A stretch of DNA of 17,155 nt, taken from positions 1 to 17,155 of the forward strand of contig JACPRG010000025.1 in assembly GCA_016190025.1 (NCBI GenBank). Reading direction: 5' to 3'. Made by a program: the position numbers and the translations under genes. Source of the DNA: Candidatus Tectimicrobiota bacterium (GTDB lineage: Bacteria > UBA8248 > JACPRG01). Position 1 is the stretch's first letter. Each line of letters starts with the position of its first letter. This document shows positions 7,414 to 13,949 of the stretch, piece by piece. The notes below the pieces were generated by a model that saw nothing but the letters and a program-made list of their open reading frames with translations, was not told the DNA's origin and did not search any database.

Positions 7414-9207
7414 ATGACCAGCAGGGAACAGACGGTTCAGGCGGTGCATCAGGTGGACCCCATGGACGTCGCCGTCCTCAAGCACAAGATCCTCTACGTG
7501 TGCGACCTGATGGGGAGCGTCCTCAAGTATTCGGGCCAGTGCTTCATCCTGATGGAGTGCAACGACTTCTCCCCGGGGGTCTTCGACGCCGAGGGGCGGC
7601 TTTTGTCCGTGAAGTCCTGGATGCCGCTCCACGTGGCCGTCGCCAAGAGCCAGGTGGAGCCGCTGGTGAAGAGGTTCCGGGGGCGGATTTACCCGGGAGA
7701 CGTCTTTCTGGCGAACGACCCGTACCAGGCCGGCGGCTCCCACCTCCCCGACTGGTCCATCATCCGGCCGGTCTTCCACGAAGACGAGCTCATGTTCTTC
7801 ACCCTCCTGAAGGGCCACCAGCAGGACACCGGGGGCGCTTTTCCGGGAGGGTACTTCCCCCACGGGTACGACATCCACAGCGAAGGGCTCCGCATCGACT
7901 ACACCAAGATCTACGAGCGGGGCGTGCGGCAGTCCGTCTACGATTTCATCCTGAACAACGTGCGCTGGCCCGAGGTCGTGGCCATGGACAACCTGGCCAT
8001 GATGGGAGCGACGAAGCGGGCCGAGGAAGAACTCGGCCGGCTGTGCGAGAAGCTCGGCCGGGAAAACGCCCAGCGGTGCGTGGCGGCCCTGCTGGATTCC
8101 TCGGAGCAGGCCATGCGGGCCGAGATCGCCGGCATGCCGGACGGCACGTACTCCGGGGAAAGCGCCTGCGACTGGGACGGGACGACGGACCAGCCCGTCT
8201 GGGTCCGGCTGAAGCTCACCATCCGGGGCGATGAGATGATCGTGGACTGGTCGGAGAGCGACTCCCAGGTGGACTTCATCAACACCCCCCTCGCCGTGAC
8301 CCACGCCTGCACATACATCCCCATCTTGATGACGGTGGACCCGAACATCTCCTTCAACGCCGGGAGCTGCAAGCCCATCCACATCATCGCCCCCGAAGGG
8401 ACCGCGGTGAACCCCAGATACCCCGCCACCATCGGGGGCTGCAACTGCCACCTGGGGGACGAGCTCATCGAGGCGGTCCAGATGGCACTCGGCAAGGCCA
8501 TGCCCGAGCGGGTGAGCGCCATGTGGGCCCCCCACGTCTCCTTCGTCACCTTCGGCGACGACGTCCGGGAGCGCGACCCGGCCACCGGGGTCTGCCGCAA
8601 GTATTACTTCACCTTCTTCGGGCCGGACGGGGGCAGCGGGGCCATCTGGGGCTACGACGGCTGGCCCCACGTCACGCCGCCCATCATCGCGGGGGGCGTC
8701 ATGAAGAACACGGTCGAGATCACCGAGATCATGACGCCCTGGCGCATCCTTCACTACGGGCTCCTGCCGGACTCCGCCGGGGCCGGCCGCTGGCGCGGAG
8801 GCGTGGGGACCTACTACGCCATGGTGAACGACTACGGCGGAAAGGTGTACGTCAACACGGGGACCTCCTCCGGGGAGAGCTTCCGGCCCTTCGGCCAGGT
8901 CGGCGGAAAGGGGGGGATTTGCCACGACCTCCACTTCGAGCGGAACGGCGAGAAAATCCCCTTTCGCACCATGGCCCAGGTCGTCTATCAGAAGGGGGAC
9001 GTCCTCGTGGCAAAGTGCAGCGGCGGCGGGGGCGTCGGCGATCCCCTCCAGCGGCCCGTGGATCTGGTCCAAGAGGACGTCCTCAACGAGCTGATCTCCG
9101 TCGAGGCCGCCCGGGAGGACTACGGTGTGGCGATCGACCCCGAGACCCTGCGCGCGGACCTTGAGGCCACCCGGAAGTTGCGGGCAAAACGGCAAACCCG
9201 AGACTGA
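7414..9207 (+). CDS. hyuB: Hydantoinase/oxoprolinase subunit B
   Basis: This 597-residue protein is the B subunit that pairs with HyuA; together they form the ATP-dependent hydrolase or carboxylase. Family motifs include MECNDFSPGVFD (47-58), GDVFLANDPYQAGGSHLPD (95-113) and a KGHQQDTGG segment (133-141) where relatives usually have a His-His-x-Asp-x-Gly-Gly sequence. Further on are NPRYPATIGGCNC and the C-terminal CSGGGGVGDPLQRP. Length is normal and there is no disruption. AAGGAG at 7401-7406 lies 7 bases before the ATG. The second histidine of the 133-141 motif appears to be Gln136, which may signal a changed substrate. No third small subunit, as in acetone carboxylase, is seen between or after the pair. 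Confidence 0.93.
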   Translation: MTSREQTVQAVHQVDPMDVAVLKHKILYVCDLMGSVLKYSGQCFILMECNDFSPGVFDAEGRLLSVKSWMPLHVAVAKSQVEPLVKRFRGRIYPGDVFLANDPYQAGGSHLPDWSIIRPVFHEDELMFFTLLKGHQQDTGGAFPGGYFPHGYDIHSEGLRIDYTKIYERGVRQSVYDFILNNVRWPEVVAMDNLAMMGATKRAEEELGRLCEKLGRENAQRCVAALLDSSEQAMRAEIAGMPDGTYSGESACDWDGTTDQPVWVRLKLTIRGDEMIVDWSESDSQVDFINTPLAVTHACTYIPILMTVDPNISFNAGSCKPIHIIAPEGTAVNPRYPATIGGCNCHLGDELIEAVQMALGKAMPERVSAMWAPHVSFVTFGDDVRERDPATGVCRKYYFTFFGPDGGSGAIWGYDGWPHVTPPIIAGGVMKNTVEITEIMTPWRILHYGLLPDSAGAGRWRGGVGTYYAMVNDYGGKVYVNTGTSSGESFRPFGQVGGKGGICHDLHFERNGEKIPFRTMAQVVYQKGDVLVAKCSGGGGVGDPLQRPVDLVQEDVLNELISVEAAREDYGVAIDPETLRADLEATRKLRAKRQTRD

Positions 9208-9210
9208 GGC

Positions 9211-9232
9211 GCCGGGGGGACTCTTCCCCGGC
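9211..9232 (+). other. Short hairpin between hyuB and the amidohydrolase
   Basis: GCCGGGG (9211-9217) pairs perfectly with CCCCGGC (9226-9232) over an 8-base loop. It lies in the 37-base gap between the two genes, just before the GGAG ribosome site at 9235-9238. It could modulate translation of the downstream gene; there is no U-tract. Confidence 0.35.
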
Positions 9233-9244
9233 CCGGAGCGAACC

Positions 9245-10177
9245 ATGAAGATCGACATCCACGGCCACCAGTATCCGGCAGCCTTCCTCAAGGAGTTCAA
9301 GCGCCTCGTCGAGCGAGGGACTCTCCCCCGGCCTGCTTTCGACTTTCAGCCCTGGGACATCGAGAAGCACCTCGCCCTGAACGACGAAATGGGGATTGAC
9401 CTTCAGGTTCTCTCCCTGACAATGACGGCGTACCCGCCCGACCGGACGGTCGCCCTGGACCTGGTCCAGGGCGCGAACGACGGCCTGGCCGAGGCCAGCC
9501 GGCGGCACCCGGACCGCTTCATCGCCTTCGCCGCCCTCCCCCTGGTGGACGTGGACGCCTCGGTCCGTGAGCTCCGGCGGGCGGTGACGGAACTGGGGAT
9601 GAAAGGGGTCATCCTGGGGACGAACGTCCAAGGGAAGTCCATCGACGCAGAGGCCTTCCATCCCTTGTACGAGGAGATCCACCGGCGGAAGCTCCCGGTC
9701 CTCATCCACCCCATGGACCCAAAAGGCCCTCCCCAGGCCTACGACTACCGCCTCGAACTCTGGATCGGCTGGCCCGTGGACACGGCCTACGCCACCGCCC
9801 GCCTCATTCTGAGCGGGGTCTTGGACCGCTTCCCCGGCATGACCCTGATCCTCTCCCATCTCGGCGGAGCCACGCACTATCTCCTCGAGCGGATCCACCA
9901 CGGAGGGCGCTACGGGCGCGCGGAGCGTCCCGTCCTCGACTACTACCGGAAGATGTACTACGACACCGCGGGCCCCGTCTCCTCCGCAGCGGTCCTGTGC
10001 GCCCACCGGCTCTTCGGGGCGGAGCGGATCCTCTTCGGGACGGACTATCCCTTCGGCGGCGACGGAGGGAAGGAGTTCATCCAGAAGGCGGTCGATTGCG
10101 TCACGGACCTCTCCCTGCCGAAAAGGGAAGAGGAGGCCATTTTCAGCGGCAACACCCGCAGGCTTCTGGGCCTTTGA
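9245..10177 (+). CDS. ACMSD-type amidohydrolase (TIM-barrel)
   Basis: This 310-residue metal-dependent TIM-barrel protein belongs to the amidohydrolase-2 family, which includes 2-amino-3-carboxymuconate-6-semialdehyde decarboxylase and the resorcylate-type decarboxylases as well as true hydrolases. The metal and catalytic residues are in place: H6-x-H8 (DIHGH), H155 (LIHPMDP), H205 (SHLGG) and D267 (GTDYPF). The start is taken at 9245 because the family begins with exactly this D-x-H-x-H strand and GGAG (9235-9238) lies 6 bases upstream; an open frame reaching further back would overlap hyuB. It is 37 bases behind hyuB and probably in the same operon. Decarboxylation of a small (hetero)aromatic or diacid, or opening of a ring product of HyuAB, are both possible. 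Confidence 0.9.
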   Translation: MKIDIHGHQYPAAFLKEFKRLVERGTLPRPAFDFQPWDIEKHLALNDEMGIDLQVLSLTMTAYPPDRTVALDLVQGANDGLAEASRRHPDRFIAFAALPLVDVDASVRELRRAVTELGMKGVILGTNVQGKSIDAEAFHPLYEEIHRRKLPVLIHPMDPKGPPQAYDYRLELWIGWPVDTAYATARLILSGVLDRFPGMTLILSHLGGATHYLLERIHHGGRYGRAERPVLDYYRKMYYDTAGPVSSAAVLCAHRLFGAERILFGTDYPFGGDGGKEFIQKAVDCVTDLSLPKREEEAIFSGNTRRLLGL

Positions 10178-10224
10178 AGCGGAAGCCTCTCGGCCCCCAG
10201 CCGGCTCGGCCGGAAGAGTCCGCC

Positions 10225-10284
10225 CCCGCGAAGCGGCGGAGGACGAGTCGGCGGGTCGAGGCGTCGAGACCCGCGAAGCGGCGG
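10225..10284. repeat. Direct repeat of a hairpin-forming 15-mer
   Basis: CCCGCGAAGCGGCGG occurs exactly at 10225-10239 and 10270-10284, 45 bases apart. Each copy can form a small stem (CCGC-GAA-GCGG). Between them CGGGTC (10252-10257) pairs with GACCCG (10268-10273). The GCGAAGC core recalls the repeat loop at 338-348, so these may belong to one short-repeat family. Confidence 0.5.
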
Positions 10285-10366
10285 TTTCCGCGCGCCCGGC
10301 GGAAGACGGACGGGCTCCCGAAGACGGGGGGGTCGCCTCATGGGACGCGGTCTCGCGCCCCCATCT

Positions 10367-10394
10367 AGGCAAAAAACACCAGGCGAAAAAACAG
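10367..10394. repeat. Tandem 14-bp A-tract repeat
   Basis: AGGCAAAAAACACC (10367-10380) is followed immediately by AGGCGAAAAAACAG (10381-10394), two near-identical 14-base units each with a run of six A. They sit just upstream of the possible promoter and could bend the DNA or serve as a direct-repeat protein site. Confidence 0.45.
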
Positions 10395-10423
10395 ATGACC
10401 GAGCGCCCAACTCCTGCTAGGCT
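10395..10423 (+). promoter_or_regulatory. Possible promoter of the binding-protein genes
   Basis: ATGACC (10395-10400, 4 of 6 to the -35 consensus) is separated by 17 bases from TAGGCT (10418-10423, 3 of 6), which is preceded by TGC as in extended -10 promoters. It is weak on its own; support comes from the A-tracts before it and the palindrome overlapping its -10. The leader to the ATG at 10610 would be about 180 bases. Confidence 0.3.
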
Positions 10424-10436
10424 GGAGATCTCCAGC
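10421..10436. promoter_or_regulatory. Perfect 16-bp palindrome, candidate operator
   Basis: GCTGGAGATCTCCAGC (10421-10436) is its own reverse complement with no mismatch. It overlaps the end of the possible -10 box, where a repressor would block transcription of the binding-protein genes. It does not resemble the palindrome at 666-686, so a different regulator would be expected. Confidence 0.45.
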
Positions 10437-10570
10437 GGGTTTCAGGCGATTCGGCCGCGCCGGGGTCCCCTTTTCTCCGTTCGGGGTTTCCGGGGGGCCG
10501 GACCGAGGTGGAGAAAGGACGCAGCGGAAAGACGCGCGACGCTTTCAAGACCGTCCGGTGAAGTTGGGAA

Positions 10571-10587
10571 GTCGGACGGAGTCCGAC
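10571..10587 (+). promoter_or_regulatory. Leader hairpin before a ribosome site
   Basis: GTCGGAC (10571-10577) and GTCCGAC (10581-10587) form a perfect 7-bp stem with a GGA loop. It ends 9 bases before the AGGAGG ribosome site (10597-10602) of the first binding-protein gene. It may protect the mRNA end or influence ribosome access. Nothing resembling a known riboswitch is visible. Confidence 0.35.
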
Positions 10588-10609
10588 CAAACGAAGAGGA
10601 GGGCTTGAG

Positions 10610-11644
10610 ATGTTGAGGAAAGGGCATCTGCTCTACTGGACGCTGTTCACCCTCTTGGGCCTGGCGTTTTTGGGGAGGGTTCCCCAGGCGTCCGCCGCCG
10701 ACGGCGTATCTTTCATTCTGGACTGGGTTCCCTACGGAAAGCACGCCCCCTTCTACCTCGGCGTGGACAAGGGGATCTACAAGCAATACGGGCTGGACGT
10801 GAAGGTCTTGTCGGGCAAGGGGTCGGGCCTTTCGATCAAGTCGGTGGGCGCCAAGGGCGTGGAATACGCCCACGCCGACGCGGGCAGTCTCATCCTCGCC
10901 CGGGCCAACGAGCCCAACCTGCGGGTGAAGCTCATCGCCATGCTCCACCACAACCCGCTGTTCAACGTGGTGATGCTCGCCAAATCCCCAATCAACTCTC
11001 CCAAAGACCTGGAGGGCAAGAAGGTCGGCTCGCCCGTCGTGAACTCCACCCGGATCGTCTTCCCCGCCTTCGCGGAGCTGGCCAAGTTCGACCCCAACAA
11101 GGTCGTCTGGGTGGACATGGAGGCCTCGGCCCAAAACTCGAGCCTGTTCGCGGAACGGGTCGACGCCATCGCGAGCTACGCCACGCAAATCCCGCCCATG
11201 GAGCGGATGGCCCAGCAGCTCGGCAAGCCTATCAAATCCATCACGTTCGCCGACTACGGGCTGGACGTCTACTCCAACGGGATCATCGCCCATGAAGACA
11301 TCATCAAGAACCAGAGCTCCCTCACGAGGCGGTTTATCATCGCTTCCCTGGAGGCGGTCAAGTGGTCGGTGGAGCACCCCCAGGAGGCCATCGACGTTTT
11401 CCTGAAGCATCACCCCAACTCGGACCGGTACATCGCCCGGGGACAGTTCAACGTCAGCGTGGACGTTCTCCTCACGAAGGAAACCATGAAAACGGGGATC
11501 GGCTTCATGAACCGCGACAAGATGGAGCGCACCATCGACCTCATGGTCAGGTTCTACAAGGGATTGAAGCGCAAGCCCTCCCCGGAGGAGATCTACACGA
11601 ACGAGTTCGTGGCCGTCTTCCCCGCGAAGCCCAAAAACATGTGA
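10610..11644 (+). CDS. NMT1-family ABC substrate-binding protein 1
   Basis: This 344-residue periplasmic protein has a signal peptide of about 29 residues (hydrophobic core YWTLFTLLGLAFLG, cleavage probably after QASA). The mature part is of the NMT1/THI5/SsuA type: FILDWVPYGKHAPFYLGVDKG, YGLDVKVLSGKGS, and the hinge segments SPKDLEGKKVGSP and SLFAERVDAIASY. Relatives deliver thiamine precursors, sulfonates, aromatic acids and related compounds to an ABC transporter. AGGAGG at 10597-10602 lies 7 bases before the ATG. No permease or ATPase gene is in the window. It is only distantly similar to the next two binding proteins and closer in its C-terminal part to the partial one at 16648-17155 (IYTNEF against LYTNAF). 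The ligand is unknown but presumably feeds the upstream enzymes. Confidence 0.92.
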   Translation: MLRKGHLLYWTLFTLLGLAFLGRVPQASAADGVSFILDWVPYGKHAPFYLGVDKGIYKQYGLDVKVLSGKGSGLSIKSVGAKGVEYAHADAGSLILARANEPNLRVKLIAMLHHNPLFNVVMLAKSPINSPKDLEGKKVGSPVVNSTRIVFPAFAELAKFDPNKVVWVDMEASAQNSSLFAERVDAIASYATQIPPMERMAQQLGKPIKSITFADYGLDVYSNGIIAHEDIIKNQSSLTRRFIIASLEAVKWSVEHPQEAIDVFLKHHPNSDRYIARGQFNVSVDVLLTKETMKTGIGFMNRDKMERTIDLMVRFYKGLKRKPSPEEIYTNEFVAVFPAKPKNM

Positions 11645-11756
11645 AGGGGAAACCCGGAGAACCGCGAAAGTCACGACAACTGGAGCGGACGAGGGAGACC
11701 GCTGGAAAGCCGGAGATCCTCAAAGCCCCAGGGTCAAAGGGGGGGTATCACCTGTG

Positions 11757-12818
11757 TAAACGGAGGGAAGAAAATGAGATTGGCGAAAGGTCGATCGACG
11801 AGACTCCTTTTGTCTTTCTTCGGCGTGTGGGTTCTGGCTTTTGGCTTTGCCGGGTCCGCTCATTCGGCCGAGAAGGTCTCCCTGCAGAACTGGTGGGTCT
11901 TCACGCCGAGCGTGTCGGGCTTCTTTACGGCCATTGAAAACGGCTACTACAAGGAGGCGGGGCTCGAGGTCGAGTTCATCGAAGGCCGCGGGTCCTCCCT
12001 CACTGTCCAGCGGGTGGCGGCGGGCAACAACGACTTCGGCGTCTGCGACCTGGGAACGGCCGCGCTCGCCATCTCTCGCGGGGTGCCCATCAAGAGCGTC
12101 GCCGCCTTCAGTCAGAAAAGCGCCAATGGGGTCATCTCCCGGGCGGAGGCCAAGATCAAGGGCCCGAAAGACCTCGAAGGAAAGCGTCTTGGCGCCTCTC
12201 CGGCCGACACCGGCAGGATGCTCTTCCCCGCGCTGGCCACCGCCAACGGCGTCGATGTCTCGCGGATCAACATGATCAGCGTGCAGCCCGCCTCCCGCCA
12301 GAAGGTCCTCCTGGCCGGGGAGGTGGACGCCATCATCGCCTTTTACGACAACAACGTCCCGGAGCTTCGGGCCAAGGGAGGACGCGTCACCTTCTTCCGC
12401 TACTCGGACTACAAGGTGAACCTCCTGGGCGGCGGAATCATCGCCCAGGTGAAGACCCTCGACGAGAGGCCCGACACCGTGCGGCGGTTCGCCCGCGCCA
12501 GCATGAAGGGGTTTGGGCGAGCCCTGGAGAAGCCGGAGGAGGCCGTGGACATCGCCATGAAGCGGGCCCCCCTCTCCATCCCCCGCCGGGACGTCGCACT
12601 CGAAACCCTGAAAACCACCCTGGGCCTCATCCGTACGGAACGGACGCAGGGCAAGCCCCTGGGCTGGATGGCCAAAGAGGACTGGGAAGACACCATCCGC
12701 ATCCTGTCGCAGTATGGCGGCCTCAAGAACCCGCTACCGGCGGACCGGTATTACACGAACCAGTTCATTGAATAGGACTGGACCCCAGCAGGCGTCCGGC
12801 GGCGGCCGGCTCCCTTCC
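11757..12818 (+). repeat. Tandem duplication, left copy
   Basis: Homology with 12874-13935 begins at TAAACGGAGGG before the ribosome site, covers a whole binding-protein gene and continues about 43 bases past its stop codon, ending near CCCTTCC. Both copies are 1062 bases with a constant offset of 1117 and no visible indel. The 55 bases between the copies are a different sequence. Confidence 0.85.
11774..12775 (+). CDS. NMT1-family substrate-binding protein 2
   Basis: This 333-residue periplasmic binding protein has a signal peptide of about 31 residues (RLLLSFFGVWVLAFGFAGSA, cleavage probably at AHS/AEK). Mature features are QNWWVFTPSVSGFF, GYYKEAGLEVEFIEGRGSS, the GNNDFGVCDLGTAALAISRG region that lines the cleft in this family, KDLEGKRLGASPAD and LLAGEVDAIIAFYDNNVPEL. 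The C-terminus ends PADRYYTNQFIE, like the other binding proteins here. The ribosome site GGAGGGA precedes the ATG closely. It is paralogous to the next gene, about 86 percent identical by hand count (46 differences in 333, no indels). Substitutions include S46N, S48A and G49A near the first ligand loop and several around residues 107-118, so the two may differ in affinity or ligand. Confidence 0.92.
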   Translation: MRLAKGRSTRLLLSFFGVWVLAFGFAGSAHSAEKVSLQNWWVFTPSVSGFFTAIENGYYKEAGLEVEFIEGRGSSLTVQRVAAGNNDFGVCDLGTAALAISRGVPIKSVAAFSQKSANGVISRAEAKIKGPKDLEGKRLGASPADTGRMLFPALATANGVDVSRINMISVQPASRQKVLLAGEVDAIIAFYDNNVPELRAKGGRVTFFRYSDYKVNLLGGGIIAQVKTLDERPDTVRRFARASMKGFGRALEKPEEAVDIAMKRAPLSIPRRDVALETLKTTLGLIRTERTQGKPLGWMAKEDWEDTIRILSQYGGLKNPLPADRYYTNQFIE

Positions 12819-12821
12819 TCC

Positions 12822-12860
12822 AACACAAACCGGCACATCGCCCGGGGCCAGTTCGACATC
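12822..12860 (+). pseudogene. Relic of another binding-protein gene
   Basis: The 55 bases between the duplicated copies encode NTNRHIARGQFDI in one frame. This matches NSDRYIARGQFNV in the C-terminal part of binding protein 1 (DNA 11418-11456, 31 of 39 bases identical by eye) and is also like the SLKLARAHLDI segment of the partial gene at 16648-17155. The neighbouring duplicates lack this motif, so it is a scrap of a different NMT1-family gene, probably left where the duplication joined. Confidence 0.55.
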
Positions 12861-12873
12861 GGATCATCACGCA

Positions 12874-13935
12874 TAAACGGAGGGAAGAAAATGAGATTCG
12901 CGAAAGGACGATCGACGAGGCTCCTTCTGACTTTCTTCGGCGCGTGGGTTCTGGCCTTCGGCTTTGCCGGGTCCGCCCATTCGGCTGAGAAGGTCTCCCT
13001 GCAAAACTGGTGGGTCTTCACGCCGAACGTGGCGGCCTTCTTTACGGCCCTCGAAAAGGGCTACTACAAGGAGGCGGGTCTCGAGGTCGAGTTCATCGAA
13101 GGCCGCGGGTCCTCTCTCTCCGTCCAGCGGGTGGCGGCGGGCAACAACGACTTCGCCGTCTGCGACCTGGGGACGGCCGCGCTCGCCATCTCTCGCGGGG
13201 TGCCCATCAAGGGCGTCGCCGCCTTCAATCAGAAAAGCCCCATGGGGGTCATCTCCCGGGCGGAGTCCAAGATCGGGGGCCCGAAGGACCTCGAAGGAAA
13301 GCGTCTCGGCGCTTCTCCGGCCGATGCCGGCAAGATGATCTTCCCCGCGCTGGCCAGCGTCAACGGCGTCAATGTCTCGCGGATCAACATGATCAGCGTG
13401 GAGCCCGCCTCCCGTCAGAAGGTCCTCCTGGCCGGAGAGGTGGACGCCATCATCGCCTATTTCGACAACAACGTCCCGGAGCTGAAGGCCAAAGGGGCCA
13501 ACATCACCTTCTTCCGCTACTCGGACTTCAAGGTCAACGTCCTCGGGGGCGGAATCATCGTCCAGGAGAAGACCATCGACGAGAGGCCCGACACCGTGCG
13601 GCGGTTCGCCCGCGCCAGCATGAAAGGGTTTGGGCGAGCCCTGGAGAATCCAGAGGAAACCGTGAGCTTCGCCATGAAGCGGGCGCCCCTCTCCATCCCC
13701 CGCCGGGACGTCGCCCTTGAAACCCTGCAATCCACCCTGGCCCTCCTGCACACGGAACGAACGCAGGGCAAGCCCCTGGGCTGGATGGCCAAAGAGGACT
13801 GGGAAGACAGCATCCGTCTCCTGTCACAGTACGGCGGCCTCAAGAACCCGCTGCCGGCGGATCGGTATTACACGAACCGATTCATTGAATAGGACTGGAC
13901 CCAAGAGGGCGTCCGGCGGCGGCTGGCCCCCTTCC
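12874..13935 (+). repeat. Tandem duplication, right copy
   Basis: Second copy of the 1062-base unit at 11757-12818. It ends in the short leader of the UbiD gene, whose GGGAGG ribosome site (13937-13942) lies just outside the shared sequence. Confidence 0.85.
12891..13892 (+). CDS. NMT1-family substrate-binding protein 3
   Basis: Paralogue of the preceding gene, also 333 residues, with the same signal peptide layout (RLLLTFFGAWVLAFGFAGSA, cleavage at AHS/AEK). The start is set at 12891, not at an upstream in-frame ATG inside the previous gene, because GGAGGGAAGAAAATGAGATT is identical in both copies and places the signal peptide at the N-terminus. The cleft segments are QNWWVFTPNVAAFF, GNNDFAVCDLGTAALAISRG, KDLEGKRLGASPAD and LLAGEVDAIIAYFDNNVPEL. 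Most differences from its twin are conservative, and both frames are intact, which argues that both copies are under selection. It lies 57 bases before the UbiD gene, suggesting that its ligand relates to the UbiD substrate. Confidence 0.92.
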   Translation: MRFAKGRSTRLLLTFFGAWVLAFGFAGSAHSAEKVSLQNWWVFTPNVAAFFTALEKGYYKEAGLEVEFIEGRGSSLSVQRVAAGNNDFAVCDLGTAALAISRGVPIKGVAAFNQKSPMGVISRAESKIGGPKDLEGKRLGASPADAGKMIFPALASVNGVNVSRINMISVEPASRQKVLLAGEVDAIIAYFDNNVPELKAKGANITFFRYSDFKVNVLGGGIIVQEKTIDERPDTVRRFARASMKGFGRALENPEETVSFAMKRAPLSIPRRDVALETLQSTLALLHTERTQGKPLGWMAKEDWEDSIRLLSQYGGLKNPLPADRYYTNRFIE

Positions 13936-13949
13936 CGGGAGGATTCCCC

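Larger units (their letters stand above)
10178..10609. other. Non-coding spacer before the transporter genes
   Basis: These 432 bases hold no convincing gene; the open frames crossing it have no family motifs. It contains CCGGC-TCG-GCCGG (10201-10213), two copies of a 15-base hairpin word, a tandem A-tract repeat (10367-10394), a possible promoter with a 16-bp palindrome, and a hairpin upstream of the next ribosome site. This looks like a regulatory break between the enzyme genes and the binding-protein genes. Confidence 0.6.

Noticed and set aside
9125..9244. Upstream extension of the amidohydrolase to 9125
   Set aside because: This would overlap hyuB by more than 80 bases and put 40 foreign residues before the D-x-H-x-H strand that normally begins the family; the ATG at 9245 has a ribosome site.
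7381..9300. Minus-strand open frame of 639 codons opposite hyuB
   Set aside because: Shadow frame caused by third-position GC; composition is unnatural and no motif is seen.
10395..10616. 73-codon plus-strand frame before binding protein 1
   Set aside because: It has no ribosome site, crosses the palindrome and leader hairpin, and overlaps the next start codon; composition looks non-coding.
12714..12890. Upstream extension of binding protein 3 to 12714
   Set aside because: It would begin inside the previous gene and bury the signal peptide; the duplicated leader shows the true ATG at 12891.
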